From Bacteroidota bacterium (lineage in GTDB: Bacteria > Bacteroidota > Bacteroidia > Chitinophagales > Chitinophagaceae), in contig JAFAGI010000025.1 in the NCBI GenBank assembly GCA_023422835.1, positions 62,001 to 126,000 on the forward strand: a stretch of DNA of 64,000 bases, read 5' to 3'. Below the pieces are notes generated by a model, which saw only the letters and a list, made by a program, of their open reading frames with translations, made no database searches and was not told the origin of the DNA. The translations under genes were made by a program, and so were the position numbers. This document shows, one piece after another, positions 8,495 through 17,840 of the stretch. The first letter of the stretch is position 1. The number at the start of each line of letters is the position of its first letter.

Positions 8495-8826
8495 ATGGAA
8501 ACCAACATTAAGTTTGAAAAATTTACAATAAACGACTTCAGCCTTTATTTTGAATTAGTAAATGATGAAAAAGTAATGGAAATGAGTACAAATCCAAAAT
8601 GAATACGACAAAGAAGTTGAGCTGGGATATATGAATAACCACCACATTGGGTAAAAGGAATTTCGAGCAAAAGCCAAAAAGGATACTCAATTTCAAAAAC
8701 TGTTACTATAATTGACCCAAAAATATTCATTCAAGAAAAATACTGGTAAACAATGGTTTTGTATCCAAAGAATTTCGAGATTTTGACAGACTGCGAGGGG
8801 AAATACTGGAACTTACAATAATATAA
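8495..8826 (+). pseudogene. Decayed GNAT N-acetyltransferase gene
   Basis: Starting at ATG 8495 the reading is METNIKFEKFTINDFSLYFEL and so on, then stops after 35 codons. Further on, other frames continue a RimJ/RimL-type GNAT protein in the right order: NEYDKEVELGYM, then PPHWVKGISSKSQKG, then TVTIIDPK, and finally KILVNNGFVSKEF ending in GEILELTII at a TAA (8824-8826). These are N-terminal, acetyl-CoA-binding-loop and C-terminal pieces of one gene of about 170 codons reduced to about 110, with at least three frame changes and internal deletions. Not functional as read. Confidence 0.75.
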
Positions 8827-8883
8827 CAGCTTAAAGTACTGCGTTTATTTTTAAGTAAATGAGGAAAATTAATTCCAATCTGT

Positions 8884-8891
8884 TATTTTTG
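8884..8891 (+). promoter_or_regulatory. -7 box for atpG
   Basis: TATTTTTG matches TAnnTTTG, 31 bases before the atpG ATG. No -33 TTG is seen. Confidence 0.45.
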
Positions 8892-8922
8892 CCTTTATTC
8901 TGTTTTTTTCAAATTAGTATAC

Positions 8923-9804
8923 ATGTCAGGTCAGTTAAAAGAAGTTCGCAATCGTATAGAATCCGTAAAATCAACGCAGCAGATAACTAAAGCGATGAAA
9001 ATGGTAAGCGCTGCCAAGCTGCGCCGTGCACAGGACGCCATTATGCAAATGCGCCCTTACGCCCAAAAGCTGCAGGAAATGCTGAGCAATATTGTAAGCG
9101 CAGAAAACGAACTGTCCATAAAACTGGCAGAAGAGCGCCCTGTAAACAATGTGCTGCTGATCGTAATCACCAGCGACAGAGGATTGGCAGGAGCCTACAA
9201 TGCCAATATTACCAAGCTTGCACAAAGTGTGATAGCGGAAAAATATGCCGCTCAGCATGCAGCAGGTAAAGTTAGCATCTGGAATGTAGGTAAAAAAGGC
9301 TGGGAAAGCCTTACCAAAAACCGCTACAAAACTTCCGACCGCTACAAAGACCTTTTGCATGATATTTCATTTAACCATGTGCAGGAAATGGCAAAAGAAG
9401 CAGTAATAGCATTTGAGAAAGGCGAGTTTGATATGGTGGAGATTGTGTACAGCCGTTTTAAAAATGCCGCCACACAGATATTTACTACAGAGCAGTTTCT
9501 GCCTATACCCAAAGTGCAGCCTCAGGAAGGCAAAAATAAAAATATTGATTTCATTTTCGAGCCGCAAAAAGAACAGCTTATTACAGAGCTGATGCCTAAA
9601 ATCCTGAACACACAATTGTTCAAAGCTGTACTAGACGCCAATGCCAGCGAACAAGGCGCACGAATGACTGCTATGGATAAAGCAAGTGATAACGCCAATG
9701 AAATATTGCGCTCGCTGAAAATTGCTTACAACCGTGCCCGCCAGGCAGCCATCACCACTGAGCTTACAGAGATTGTAAGCGGGGCGGCTGCGTTGCAGGA
9801 ATAA
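8923..9804 (+). CDS. atpG: ATP synthase gamma subunit
   Basis: Central rotor shaft of the F1 sector of F-type ATP synthase, at the cytoplasmic face of the inner membrane. 293 residues, normal length. The N-terminal helix MSGQLKEVRNRIESVKSTQQITKAMKMV and C-terminal helix (MDKASDNANEILRSLKIAYNRARQAAITTELTEIVSGAAAL) are the two coiled-coil arms; VITSDRGLAGAYN (about 82) is the conserved central motif. Other ATP synthase genes are not adjacent: a broken GNAT gene precedes it and scpB follows after 25 bases. The operon is therefore split at this point. Confidence 0.97.
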   Translation: MSGQLKEVRNRIESVKSTQQITKAMKMVSAAKLRRAQDAIMQMRPYAQKLQEMLSNIVSAENELSIKLAEERPVNNVLLIVITSDRGLAGAYNANITKLAQSVIAEKYAAQHAAGKVSIWNVGKKGWESLTKNRYKTSDRYKDLLHDISFNHVQEMAKEAVIAFEKGEFDMVEIVYSRFKNAATQIFTTEQFLPIPKVQPQEGKNKNIDFIFEPQKEQLITELMPKILNTQLFKAVLDANASEQGARMTAMDKASDNANEILRSLKIAYNRARQAAITTELTEIVSGAAALQE

Positions 9805-9829
9805 TTCAGGCTCGTATTGACCATACAAC

Positions 9830-10504
9830 ATGGAATTAAGAGAGATCATCCCACACATAGAAGCGCTGGTATTTGCCAGTGAAAAACCTTTAACATCAAC
9901 CGACATCACGGAGCTGATCAATAATGCATTCGGATTCATGGAGAACCGCATTTCGCAAGACCAGGTAGAAGCCAGCCTAGAAGGCATACAGGAAAAATAC
10001 AGCACAGATTTTTATGCTTTTGAAATGCGCCAGAGCGGCGGCGGATGGCAATTTCTTACCAAACCTGAATTTCATACAACCATATCGCAGCTCAATGGCG
10101 ATAAATTTATTAAACGGCTGTCAAACGCTGCTTTGGAAACACTTTCCATCATAGCTTACAAGCAACCGATAACCAAAGGAGAAATTGAAAGCATCCGGGG
10201 TGTGAACAGCGACTATTCGGTGCAGAAATTGCTGGAGAAGGAACTGATCGTGATTACAGGCAGAGATGAAAATGCACCGGGCAAACCATTGATCTACCAG
10301 ACCTCTAAAGGATTTATGGATTATTTTGGTTTAAATTCTCCCGATGATTTGCCCAAGATCAAAGAAGTATTGTCTGAAGAAATGGTGGAAGCAACTTCGG
10401 TAAACGAAGAACAGGAAATACCTTTTGAAGTGGTGAATGAGGATATTGTAAACGAAGAGCATGTAAAGGCAGGAGAAGCCGGTGAAAATAACAGCCAATT
10501 TTAA
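9830..10504 (+). CDS. scpB: Segregation and condensation protein B
   Basis: Kleisin-associated winged-helix subunit of the Smc-ScpAB condensin, acting in chromosome organisation on the nucleoid. 224 residues. Two winged-helix domains are visible over about 1-170 (IIPHIEALVFASEKPLTSTDI, then LSNAALETLSIIAYKQPITKGEIESIRGV, the best family signature). The tail from about 185 is acidic (SEEMVEATSVNEEQEIPFE) and probably disordered. Twelve bases separate it from purE; scpA is not in the window. Confidence 0.94.
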   Translation: MELREIIPHIEALVFASEKPLTSTDITELINNAFGFMENRISQDQVEASLEGIQEKYSTDFYAFEMRQSGGGWQFLTKPEFHTTISQLNGDKFIKRLSNAALETLSIIAYKQPITKGEIESIRGVNSDYSVQKLLEKELIVITGRDENAPGKPLIYQTSKGFMDYFGLNSPDDLPKIKEVLSEEMVEATSVNEEQEIPFEVVNEDIVNEEHVKAGEAGENNSQF

Positions 10505-10516
10505 ATCTTATTAATT

Positions 10517-11050
10517 ATGAAACCACTGGTAGGCATCATTATGGGCAGCGACAGCGACCTGGATATTATGCGCGGAGCTGCAGATGTATTGAAACAATTT
10601 TCTGTGCCCTTTGAATTAACGGTGGTATCTGCACACCGCACACCTACACGCCTGGTGCAATATGCCCAGACAGCACGCGAACGCGGCTTGCGCGTGATCA
10701 TTGCAGGAGCCGGGGGCGCCGCACATTTGCCCGGCATGACTGCCTCCATGACCACATTGCCTGTGATCGGCGTACCCATAAAATCTTCTAATTCTATCGA
10801 TGGCTGGGATTCTGTATTGTCAATTCTGCAAATGCCTAACGGCGTGCCGGTAGCAACCGTAGCGCTGAACGGGTCTAAAAATGCAGGCTTGCTCGCCGCA
10901 CAGATACTTGGCGCCACCGATGATGAACTGGCTGCAAAATTCGAACTCTTTAAACAAGAGATGCGCGAAGCCGTAGAGGAAAAAATTAATTCACTCAAAG
11001 ATGAGTGGGACAATGAATTTGATGCCAAAGATACAGCTTCCAACCTGTAA
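10517..11050 (+). CDS. purE: N5-carboxyaminoimidazole ribonucleotide mutase
   Basis: Class I PurE, rearranging N5-CAIR to CAIR in purine synthesis in the cytosol. 177 residues. The signature [10 protein letters not shown] (about 9-18), SAHRTPTRL (about 41-49, with the catalytic His), [11 protein letters not shown] (about 71) and [10 protein letters not shown] (about 92) are all present. The tail beyond about 160 is slightly longer and acidic. Twelve bases after scpB, suggesting cotranscription; purK is not in the window. Confidence 0.96.
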   Translation: MKPLVGIIMGSDSDLDIMRGAADVLKQFSVPFELTVVSAHRTPTRLVQYAQTARERGLRVIIAGAGGAAHLPGMTASMTTLPVIGVPIKSSNSIDGWDSVLSILQMPNGVPVATVALNGSKNAGLLAAQILGATDDELAAKFELFKQEMREAVEEKINSLKDEWDNEFDAKDTASNL

Positions 11051-11142
11051 CCTTCCAACTTCATCATTACACAACTCCACAACTACACAACTTTTCTCCC
11101 TCAATTCCATATTTTTTATGCAACTTTGTATACAACGCAACA

Positions 11143-11922
11143 ATGCCGGCTATGCAAGATGTATATCTACAGATAATTGAGAAAAAGAAAATTAAGAGAA
11201 AAAGTTTTTCCGTACTGATAGACCCCGATAAGGTTGACGAAAAAAGCATAGATAAAATTGTATCGCTGTCACTTGATGCCGGGGTAGATTATTTTTTCGT
11301 GGGCGGAAGTTTGGTCGTTATCAATGCTATTGATGAATGCATCAGGCAGATCAAACAAAGGTGCGAAATTCCCGTGGTTTTATTTCCCGGCGCGCCCTCA
11401 CAGGTCTCCAGGCATGCAGATGCCTTGTTGTTTTTATCTTTAATTTCAGGAAGAAACCCCGAATTGCTTATAGGCCAGCACGTGATCAGTGCACCGGCTA
11501 TCAAAAGCTATGGCATTGAAGTAATACCGACCGGCTACATAGTGGTAGACGGCGGAGCGCCTACATCGGTGTCTTACATTTCAAATACAGCGCCTATACC
11601 TTCCGATAAAAACGATATTGCTATGTGTACCGCCATGGCGGGTGAAATGCTGGGATTAAAACTCATCTACATGGACGCAGGAAGCGGAGCCAAACGCCCT
11701 GTTTCAAAAGAAATGATAGAGAAAGTGTCTGCAAGCATCCAGGCGCCGCTGATAGTCGGTGGCGGCATTAAAAATGCTCAGAAGGCAGTAGAGAATTGCC
11801 ATGCAGGCGCAGATATTGTAGTAGTGGGCAATGCCATAGAAAAAGAAGCATCGCTCATTAAAGACATCGGCGCTGGCATTCACTCGTGCAATGCTGCACA
11901 TGCGCAGGCCATTGAGAGCTGA
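11143..11922 (+). CDS. Geranylgeranylglyceryl/heptaprenylglyceryl phosphate synthase family protein
   Basis: TIM-barrel prenyltransferase joining a polyprenyl diphosphate to glycerol-1-phosphate, an ether-lipid reaction familiar from archaea and present in many Bacteroidota. 259 residues. Family hallmarks: FSVLIDPDKVDEKS (about 22), YFFVGGSLV (about 52), VVLFPGAPSQVS (about 83), YMDAGSGAKRPVS (about 171), IVGGGIKNAQKA (about 204) and DIVVVGNAIEK (about 225). Prenyl chain length cannot be told by eye. The gene stands alone, 92 bases after purE; a CAACTTTG box shortly upstream is one mismatch from the -7 consensus. Confidence 0.9.
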   Translation: MPAMQDVYLQIIEKKKIKRKSFSVLIDPDKVDEKSIDKIVSLSLDAGVDYFFVGGSLVVINAIDECIRQIKQRCEIPVVLFPGAPSQVSRHADALLFLSLISGRNPELLIGQHVISAPAIKSYGIEVIPTGYIVVDGGAPTSVSYISNTAPIPSDKNDIAMCTAMAGEMLGLKLIYMDAGSGAKRPVSKEMIEKVSASIQAPLIVGGGIKNAQKAVENCHAGADIVVVGNAIEKEASLIKDIGAGIHSCNAAHAQAIES

Positions 11923-11957
11923 GTACTGAATGCTGAAATTGTACCTTTAAAAAAATA

Positions 11958-12065
11958 CACATGAAATAGCCATAAGCAAAGTTGCATACCAACCGTTGAT
12001 GAATAAAGGCTATTCCATGTGACCATTAAAAACAGCCGCAAAGCGGCGAACTAAAATATACACAC
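11958..12065 (+). promoter_or_regulatory. Structured leader element, copy A, upstream of the PQQ sugar dehydrogenase
   Basis: Arms CACATGAAATAGCC (11958-11971) and GGCTATTCCATGTG (12008-12021) pair over 14 positions with one mismatch. Inside, GCAA-AG-TTGC (11977-11986) forms a small hairpin at the position where other copies have AGATT-AAG-AATCT, so both sides of the stem have changed together. After the outer stem comes a further tight hairpin GCCGC-AAA-GCGGC (12035-12047), unique to this copy, and then the shared tail ending AAATATACACAC directly before the ATG at 12066. Confidence 0.75.
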
Positions 12066-13319
12066 ATGAAAACTCTTTTTATCACTACACTGGCTCTTGG
12101 GGCATTCATCACAATGTCTTCCTCCAATTGCAGGGAAAATAAACAGGCTGAAAACACAACCTTAAACGATACTACCGGTAAAAACCTGCCACCCGTAGAA
12201 ACAAATCCGCCAAACACGCCTGCCTATAAACCAGCCTTCGCAGGACAAACCAGGATCAATGGCGTAAAGACCACCACTCCTATAGAAACAAAAGTGCTGG
12301 CCGAAAGCATCGGCAAGCCCTGGGCAATCATCAACCTGCCGGGCAATAGGTTTCTGGTAACTGATAAAACCGGCTTCATGCAGATATTTTCTGCTGAGGG
12401 AAAATTGTTGTCAAATATTGCCGGCTTTCCCGATGTGGATGCACGCGGGCAAGGCGGCCTGCTGGATGTAGCCCTTGACCCGGACTTTGCCAACAACAAA
12501 GTGATTTATTGGGCCTATTCTGAAAAAAGAGACGACGACCTTAACCTTACCGCAATAGCCAGAGGCAGGATATCCAGCGATGAAAAAACCATTGAAAACC
12601 CCTTAGTGATTTTCAGGGCAGAACCGTATTTTAAAAGCACTTTACACTATGGCTGCCGCCTGGCTTTTGACAAATCGGGCTATCTTTATGCTACAGTTGG
12701 TGAGCGCTCAGTAATGGAAGGCAGAATGCAGGCACAGGACCTCAGCTCCGGATTGGGCAAAATATTTAAGATCACTAAAGAAGGCAAACCTGCCCCGGGA
12801 AATCCTTTCCTGAATACGCCCAATGCAAAGCCAGAAATATATTCATACGGCCACAGAAGCCCGCAGGGATTAGACTTTCATCCCGTAACCGGCGAACTTT
12901 GGGAAACTGAGATGGGGCCCAAGGGCGGAGACGAAGTAAACCTGATTAAGCCCGGCAAAGACTATGGCTGGCCAACCATCACCTATGGCGTGGAATACAG
13001 CGGTAAAACCATTGGCCAAGGCATTACCCAAAAAGAAGGAATGGAACAGCCGGTTTACTACTGGGATCCCAGCCCGTCGCCAAGTGGTTCTGCGTTTTAT
13101 GCCGGCAATACGGTACCTGAATGGAAAAATAATTTTTTCATTGGCATGTTGGGCGGCCAGCACATCGTACGGCTTGTAATAGAAAATAACAAAGTTACCG
13201 GAGAAGAAAGGCTGTTGCAGGATATGAATGAAAGATTCAGAGACCTGACAGAAGGACCCGATGGCGCAATTTACTCTGTCACAGACTCGGGTAAAATTAT
13301 CCGTATGGGTAAAAAATAA
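12066..13319 (+). CDS. PQQ-dependent sugar dehydrogenase (soluble aldose dehydrogenase type), lipoprotein
   Basis: Oxidises aldose sugars to lactones with pyrroloquinoline quinone, in the periplasm. 417 residues. N-terminal signal MKTLFITTLALGAFITMSSSNC ends with a cysteine in a weak lipobox context; a Pro/Thr-rich linker runs to about 65. The six-bladed propeller shows KPWAIINLPGNRFLVTDKTG, GQGGLLDVALDPDF, LHYGCRLAFDKSGYLYATVGE (about 199), SYGHRSPQGLDFHP (about 260) and WETEMGPKGGDEVNLI, all characteristic of the GDH-B/YliI family. No PQQ synthesis genes are in the window. A structured leader (copy A) abuts its start codon. Confidence 0.92.
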   Translation: MKTLFITTLALGAFITMSSSNCRENKQAENTTLNDTTGKNLPPVETNPPNTPAYKPAFAGQTRINGVKTTTPIETKVLAESIGKPWAIINLPGNRFLVTDKTGFMQIFSAEGKLLSNIAGFPDVDARGQGGLLDVALDPDFANNKVIYWAYSEKRDDDLNLTAIARGRISSDEKTIENPLVIFRAEPYFKSTLHYGCRLAFDKSGYLYATVGERSVMEGRMQAQDLSSGLGKIFKITKEGKPAPGNPFLNTPNAKPEIYSYGHRSPQGLDFHPVTGELWETEMGPKGGDEVNLIKPGKDYGWPTITYGVEYSGKTIGQGITQKEGMEQPVYYWDPSPSPSGSAFYAGNTVPEWKNNFFIGMLGGQHIVRLVIENNKVTGEERLLQDMNERFRDLTEGPDGAIYSVTDSGKIIRMGKK

Positions 13320-13331
13320 ATAGGGAGATAT

Positions 13332-13718
13332 ATGAGTGTGGAGAATAAAGTAAGAATTGATAAATACCTGTGGTCTATACGTATTTTTAAAACAAGAAGC
13401 CAGGCCTCGGAGGCATGTGAAAAAGGCAGGGTAAGATTGCATGGAGATGCAGTAAAGGCTTCCAGAGCCGTGAACCTCAACGACGAGTACGAAGTAAAAA
13501 CCGATAGCCGTAAATGGATAATAAAGGTGTCGGGCATAATCGATAAACGTGTAGCTTATTCCGAAGCAATAAAAAATTATATAGACCTTACGCCTGCTGA
13601 AGAACTGGAAAAAATGAAATTGCTCACTTCCAGTTTCCATACCGGTAAGCGGCTGAGTAAGATAGGCAGGCCTACTAAACGTGACCGCCGTGATATTGAC
13701 GATTTCCTGAATGATTAG
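13332..13718 (+). CDS. S4-domain RNA-binding protein (Hsp15/RqcP-like)
   Basis: 128 residues. The S4 fold occupies about residues 7-70: VRIDKYLWSIRIFKTRSQASEAC, then GRVRLHGDAVKASRAV. Its short basic C-terminus (GRPTKRDRRDIDDFLND) resembles Hsp15 (HslR), which binds stalled 50S subunits carrying peptidyl-tRNA. Twelve bases separate it from both the dehydrogenase before it and thrB after it, so it may be cotranscribed, although there is no functional link to threonine synthesis that I can see. Confidence 0.88.
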   Translation: MSVENKVRIDKYLWSIRIFKTRSQASEACEKGRVRLHGDAVKASRAVNLNDEYEVKTDSRKWIIKVSGIIDKRVAYSEAIKNYIDLTPAEELEKMKLLTSSFHTGKRLSKIGRPTKRDRRDIDDFLND

Positions 13719-13730
13719 AAAAATTTTGTA

Positions 13731-14657
13731 ATGAGTAAAAGTTGTGTTGTATATGCGCCGGGTACAGTAGCCAACCTGGTTTGTGGTTTTGACATCCTGG
13801 GTTTATGCCTCAGCGATCCGGCAGATAAAATGGAAGTGCGTTTGCTGCACGAAAAAAAAATTATTATCAAAAGCGCTGATGGCTATCCTTTGCCTGAGAA
13901 TCCTGAAGAAAATACTGCGGGCGCTCCCATCATTGAGATGCTCAGGGAAATTAATGAGGAGGTGGGTTTTGAAATACTCATTCACAAGCACATCAAGCCC
14001 GGAAGCGGCATAGGTTCCAGTGCGGCGAGTGCAGCAGGGGCCGTAGTTGCAGCAAACCATTTATTGGGAAACCGTTTTCCCAAATCCGATTTATTGCGCT
14101 TCGCTATGTTCGGCGAAAAAGTTGCCAGCGGCGTAAAGCATGCAGACAATGTGGCGCCCTGTATTTACGGCGGCATTACACTTATCCGTTCTATCAGCCC
14201 GCTGGATGTGATCCCGTTGGATGCGCCCGATCTTTTCGTCACTATCGTACATCCGCAGATAGAAGTACGTACGGCCGATGCAAGAGCGGTGCTCAGGCAG
14301 AATGTACAACTGAAAAGTGCTATCAGGCAATGGGGAAATATAGCCGGGCTGGTAGCCGGCATTTGCAATAAGGATCCCGATCTTATCGGCCGCTCCCTCG
14401 AAGATGTGATTATTGAACCAATACGCAGCCAACTGATACCGGGCTTTGCAGAGGTGAAAGAAAAATGCAGGCAGGCAGGCGCGTTGGGCGGCGGCATATC
14501 GGGTTCGGGGCCATCAATTTTCATGCTGAGTAAAAATGAACAGACAGCCACAGACGTAGCTGCCGTAATGCAAAACATTTACCACAACCTGGGCATAGAT
14601 TTCTATACGTATATGTCGCAGATCAACAAAGAAGGCGTTAAAGTGGTGAGTAATTAG
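13731..14657 (+). CDS. thrB: Homoserine kinase
   Basis: GHMP-family kinase phosphorylating homoserine, the penultimate step of threonine synthesis. 308 residues, usual size. The substrate-binding N-terminus VYAPGTVANLVCGFDILG, the ATP loop KPGSGIGSSAASAAGAV (about 93-109) and the C-terminal glycine loop GALGGGISGSGPSIF (about 250) are intact. It precedes thrC by 61 bases on the same strand; the bifunctional aspartokinase/homoserine dehydrogenase gene usually placed first is not found just upstream. Confidence 0.96.
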   Translation: MSKSCVVYAPGTVANLVCGFDILGLCLSDPADKMEVRLLHEKKIIIKSADGYPLPENPEENTAGAPIIEMLREINEEVGFEILIHKHIKPGSGIGSSAASAAGAVVAANHLLGNRFPKSDLLRFAMFGEKVASGVKHADNVAPCIYGGITLIRSISPLDVIPLDAPDLFVTIVHPQIEVRTADARAVLRQNVQLKSAIRQWGNIAGLVAGICNKDPDLIGRSLEDVIIEPIRSQLIPGFAEVKEKCRQAGALGGGISGSGPSIFMLSKNEQTATDVAAVMQNIYHNLGIDFYTYMSQINKEGVKVVSN

Positions 14658-14718
14658 TAAATTGCTGCCTCCTATCCTTCTATGATTTAAATTATAAAAA
14701 AAACCGTACAACCCATAC

Positions 14719-16023
14719 ATGCAATATTACAACCTGAAGAATCAAGCTGAAGTTGTGAGCTTCGAAGAAGCTACGCTAAAAGGTTTAGGCTCCGGCAAAG
14801 GGCTATATTTCCCGCAGGAGATACCACGTCTTTCCACAGATTTTATGAAATATATCGGCAGGTATTCAAAAGAAGAGGTCGGCGTAGAGGTGATGAAGCC
14901 CTATGTTGCAGGCTCGCTGCCGGACAATGTGCTGGAAGATATAGTGCACGACACCATCAACTTTCCTTTTCCGCTAATGAAGATCAATGAAAACATCTAT
15001 TCATTGGAATTGTTTCACGGCCCTACTTTTGCTTTTAAAGATGTAGGGGCCCGTTTTATGAGCCGCTGCCTCGCCTACTTCAACAGGAACAGTGACACCA
15101 AAACTACGGTGCTGGTTGCTACTTCCGGAGATACCGGCGGCGCCGTAGCCAATGGGTTTGAAGGTATTGACAATGTAAACGTGGTAATCCTCTACCCTTC
15201 GGGAAAAGTAAGCCACGTGCAGGAATTGCAGCTTACTACCGGCGGCAATAACATTACGGCGCTGGAAGTAAAAGGCACTTTTGATGACTGCCAGGACCTG
15301 GTAAAAAAGGCTTTTGCAGACGACGATTTAAACAAAAAATTAAAACTTACTTCGGCAAACTCTATCAACGTAGCAAGATGGCTGCCACAGCAGCTGTATT
15401 ACTTTACCGGTTATACCCAATGGATCAACCAGAATACTGAGCCGCCTGTAATCAGCGTACCCAGCGGCAACTTCGGCAACATCTGCGCAGGCATACTGGC
15501 ACACATTTCAGGCCTGCCTGTAAAACACTTTATTGCTGCGTGCAACGTAAATGATACCATACCGCGCTTCCTGCAAAACGGCAGCTATGACCCGAAACCC
15601 GCAGTAGCAACGGTTTCCAATGCTATGGACATTGCCGAGCCAAGCAACTTTGTAAGGATACTTGAAATATTCAACGAAAATATTTCATCGCTTAAAGAAG
15701 TGCTTAGCAGCATCAGCGTGGATGATGAAACTACCAAAGATACCATCCGGGATATTTATTACAGGGAGCACTACCTGCTCGACCCGCATGGAGCTGTTGC
15801 ATTCATTGCCCTGAGGAAATACCTGGAAACGCATCCGCAGGACAAAGGCCTGATACTTGAGACCGCCCACCCCGTAAAGTTTCCCGATGTGATTCAGCAT
15901 GAGCTTAAAATCGGTGTACCGGTGCCGCACCGCGCAGAACATCTATTTAAAAAAGAAAAGCACAGCGTTGTTATAAATCCTGACTTCAACGAGGTAAAAG
16001 ATTTCTTAATGGCGCATGTCTGA
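14719..16023 (+). CDS. thrC: Threonine synthase
   Basis: PLP enzyme converting O-phosphohomoserine to threonine. 434 residues. The N-terminal YYNLKNQAEVVSFEEATLKGLG, the PLP-lysine site FHGPTFAFKDVGARFM (about 99-114), the phosphate-binding VATSGDTGGAVANGF (about 134-148) and SVPSGNFGNICAG (about 240) match the long E. coli-type branch. Follows thrB, together completing the last two steps of the pathway. Confidence 0.96.
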   Translation: MQYYNLKNQAEVVSFEEATLKGLGSGKGLYFPQEIPRLSTDFMKYIGRYSKEEVGVEVMKPYVAGSLPDNVLEDIVHDTINFPFPLMKINENIYSLELFHGPTFAFKDVGARFMSRCLAYFNRNSDTKTTVLVATSGDTGGAVANGFEGIDNVNVVILYPSGKVSHVQELQLTTGGNNITALEVKGTFDDCQDLVKKAFADDDLNKKLKLTSANSINVARWLPQQLYYFTGYTQWINQNTEPPVISVPSGNFGNICAGILAHISGLPVKHFIAACNVNDTIPRFLQNGSYDPKPAVATVSNAMDIAEPSNFVRILEIFNENISSLKEVLSSISVDDETTKDTIRDIYYREHYLLDPHGAVAFIALRKYLETHPQDKGLILETAHPVKFPDVIQHELKIGVPVPHRAEHLFKKEKHSVVINPDFNEVKDFLMAHV

Positions 16024-16067
16024 CCGGTTTTACAATAGTTCTTCTTACAGATTTTAATTGTTTAAAA

Positions 16068-17840
16068 ATGACTACTAAAGAAAAAATAACCCTGTTGCAG
16101 CAGGCTATGCAGCAGGAAAATATTGATGCATTTGTTGTTTATTCAGCCGACCCGCATATGAGTGAGTACTTGCCAGAAGAATGGCAGGAAAGACGCTGGC
16201 TGTCAGGCTTTACGGGCTCTGCAGGCTTTATAGTAGTCACCGCAAACAAAGCGGCCTTGTGGACAGACGGCAGGTATTTTGTACAGGCGCCCATTGAGCT
16301 GGAAGGCTCCGGCATAGAATTGATGAAAGACGGCGTTGAAGGCACCCCAGATTATATTGAGTGGATTAAAAATGAAGTTCCTGAATCGGGAACCGTGGCG
16401 GTAAACGCACTTGCAACCTCTAACACCAACTGGGAAAACCTGCAACAGAAATTGTCTGCCAGAAATATACAGGTAGTAGACAAACCTTTACTCAAAAACA
16501 TCTGGACTAACAGGCAGGCAGCAGCAGAAAAACAGCCGGTTTATGTGCATCCCGTTGAGCGTGCCGGCAGATCTGTAAAAGAAAAACTCTCAGAAATCCG
16601 CATCAAAATGGATGCGCTGGAAGCTACTGCACACATCATTTCCAGCCTGGACGATGTGGCCTGGACACTCAATCTCCGGGGAAGTGATGTGGAATGCAAC
16701 CCAGTATTTTTAAGCTACATCGTGCTTACAAAAAACGATGCAGTATTGTTTGTCGATCCTGAAAAATTGCATGAAGAGGCTAAAGCCTCTATGGTCGATG
16801 CTGGGGTGAAAATCATGGAGTACACAAATTTTTTCCCTTACCTGCAAAACGTTCATAATGAAAAATTATTGATATCGCCCAACAGCAACCAGGCTATTTT
16901 TGATGCTTTAAAAAACAGGAATAGTTTTGTTAAAGCTGCGGTGCCAGGCAACCTCATGAAAGCCATTAAAAACGAAACCGAGCTGGAAGGCTTCAGAACA
17001 GTGATGCAGCGCGATGGAGTGGCCATGGTAAAATTCCTGTATTGGCTTACCCACGCTGCGGGCCGGGAGGAGATGGACGAATTTTCAATTGCTGAGCAAC
17101 TGCGTAGCTTCCGCGCAGAGGGCGAAAACTTTGTGGGCGAAAGCTTTGGCAGCATTATCGGCTACCGCGGCAATGGCGCTATTGTACATTATGCTCCCAA
17201 AAAAGAAGGCTGCAAAAAGGTTCATGCCGAAGGCAGCATTTTAATTGATTCCGGCGGGCAATACTTGGAAGGTACTACCGACATTACACGTACATGGGCG
17301 CTGGGAAATGTATCGGAAGAATTTAAAACAGATGCCACCCTTGTGCTGCAAGGCATGATACGTTTATCTATGGTCAAATTTCCAAAAGGCACCAAGGGCG
17401 TACACCTGGATGCTATTGCCAGGCTGCCTTTATGGATGCATGGCAAAGATTACGCGCACGGCACAGGCCATGGCGTAGGGAGTTTTATGAATGTACATGA
17501 GGGCCCGCAGAACATACGCAAAGACATGAACCCACAGGAGCTTATTCCGGGCATGGTATGCTCTAACGAGCCGGGATTTTATAAAGAAAATGAATACGGC
17601 ATCAGGCACGAAAACCTGGTAGCCGTAAAAGAAGCAGAGAAAACTATATCCGGACAGTTTTACGAATTTGAAACGCTGACCATCTGCCCCTTCTTCAAAA
17701 ATATTATTGTAAAAGAATTACTTTCACAAGAAGAGATCAACTGGCTTAACGATTATCATAAAAGGTGCGAAGAAAAACTATCGCCCGCTTTAGAGGGTGA
17801 GGTGAAAGAATGGTTCCTGGATCTGGTGCAGCCGTTGTAA
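16068..17840 (+). CDS. Aminopeptidase P family protein (Xaa-Pro aminopeptidase)
   Basis: Cytosolic metallopeptidase removing an N-terminal residue followed by proline. 590 residues, with the three-domain layout of the longer, eukaryote-like aminopeptidase P: two creatinase-like N-terminal domains (about 5-300) and the pita-bread catalytic domain (about 310-530). Metal ligands are readable: two Asp in LIDSGGQYLEGTTDITRTW (about 391-409), His in HGTGHGVG (about 464), Glu in SNEPGFY (about 500) and Glu in RHENL (about 512). A short C-terminal domain follows. No signal peptide is seen. It lies 44 bases after thrC. Confidence 0.94.
   Translation: MTTKEKITLLQQAMQQENIDAFVVYSADPHMSEYLPEEWQERRWLSGFTGSAGFIVVTANKAALWTDGRYFVQAPIELEGSGIELMKDGVEGTPDYIEWIKNEVPESGTVAVNALATSNTNWENLQQKLSARNIQVVDKPLLKNIWTNRQAAAEKQPVYVHPVERAGRSVKEKLSEIRIKMDALEATAHIISSLDDVAWTLNLRGSDVECNPVFLSYIVLTKNDAVLFVDPEKLHEEAKASMVDAGVKIMEYTNFFPYLQNVHNEKLLISPNSNQAIFDALKNRNSFVKAAVPGNLMKAIKNETELEGFRTVMQRDGVAMVKFLYWLTHAAGREEMDEFSIAEQLRSFRAEGENFVGESFGSIIGYRGNGAIVHYAPKKEGCKKVHAEGSILIDSGGQYLEGTTDITRTWALGNVSEEFKTDATLVLQGMIRLSMVKFPKGTKGVHLDAIARLPLWMHGKDYAHGTGHGVGSFMNVHEGPQNIRKDMNPQELIPGMVCSNEPGFYKENEYGIRHENLVAVKEAEKTISGQFYEFETLTICPFFKNIIVKELLSQEEINWLNDYHKRCEEKLSPALEGEVKEWFLDLVQPL

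Noticed and set aside
11050..11100. Repetitive ACAACT-rich stretch after purE
   Set aside because: Low-complexity sequence without a defined repeat unit or pairing.
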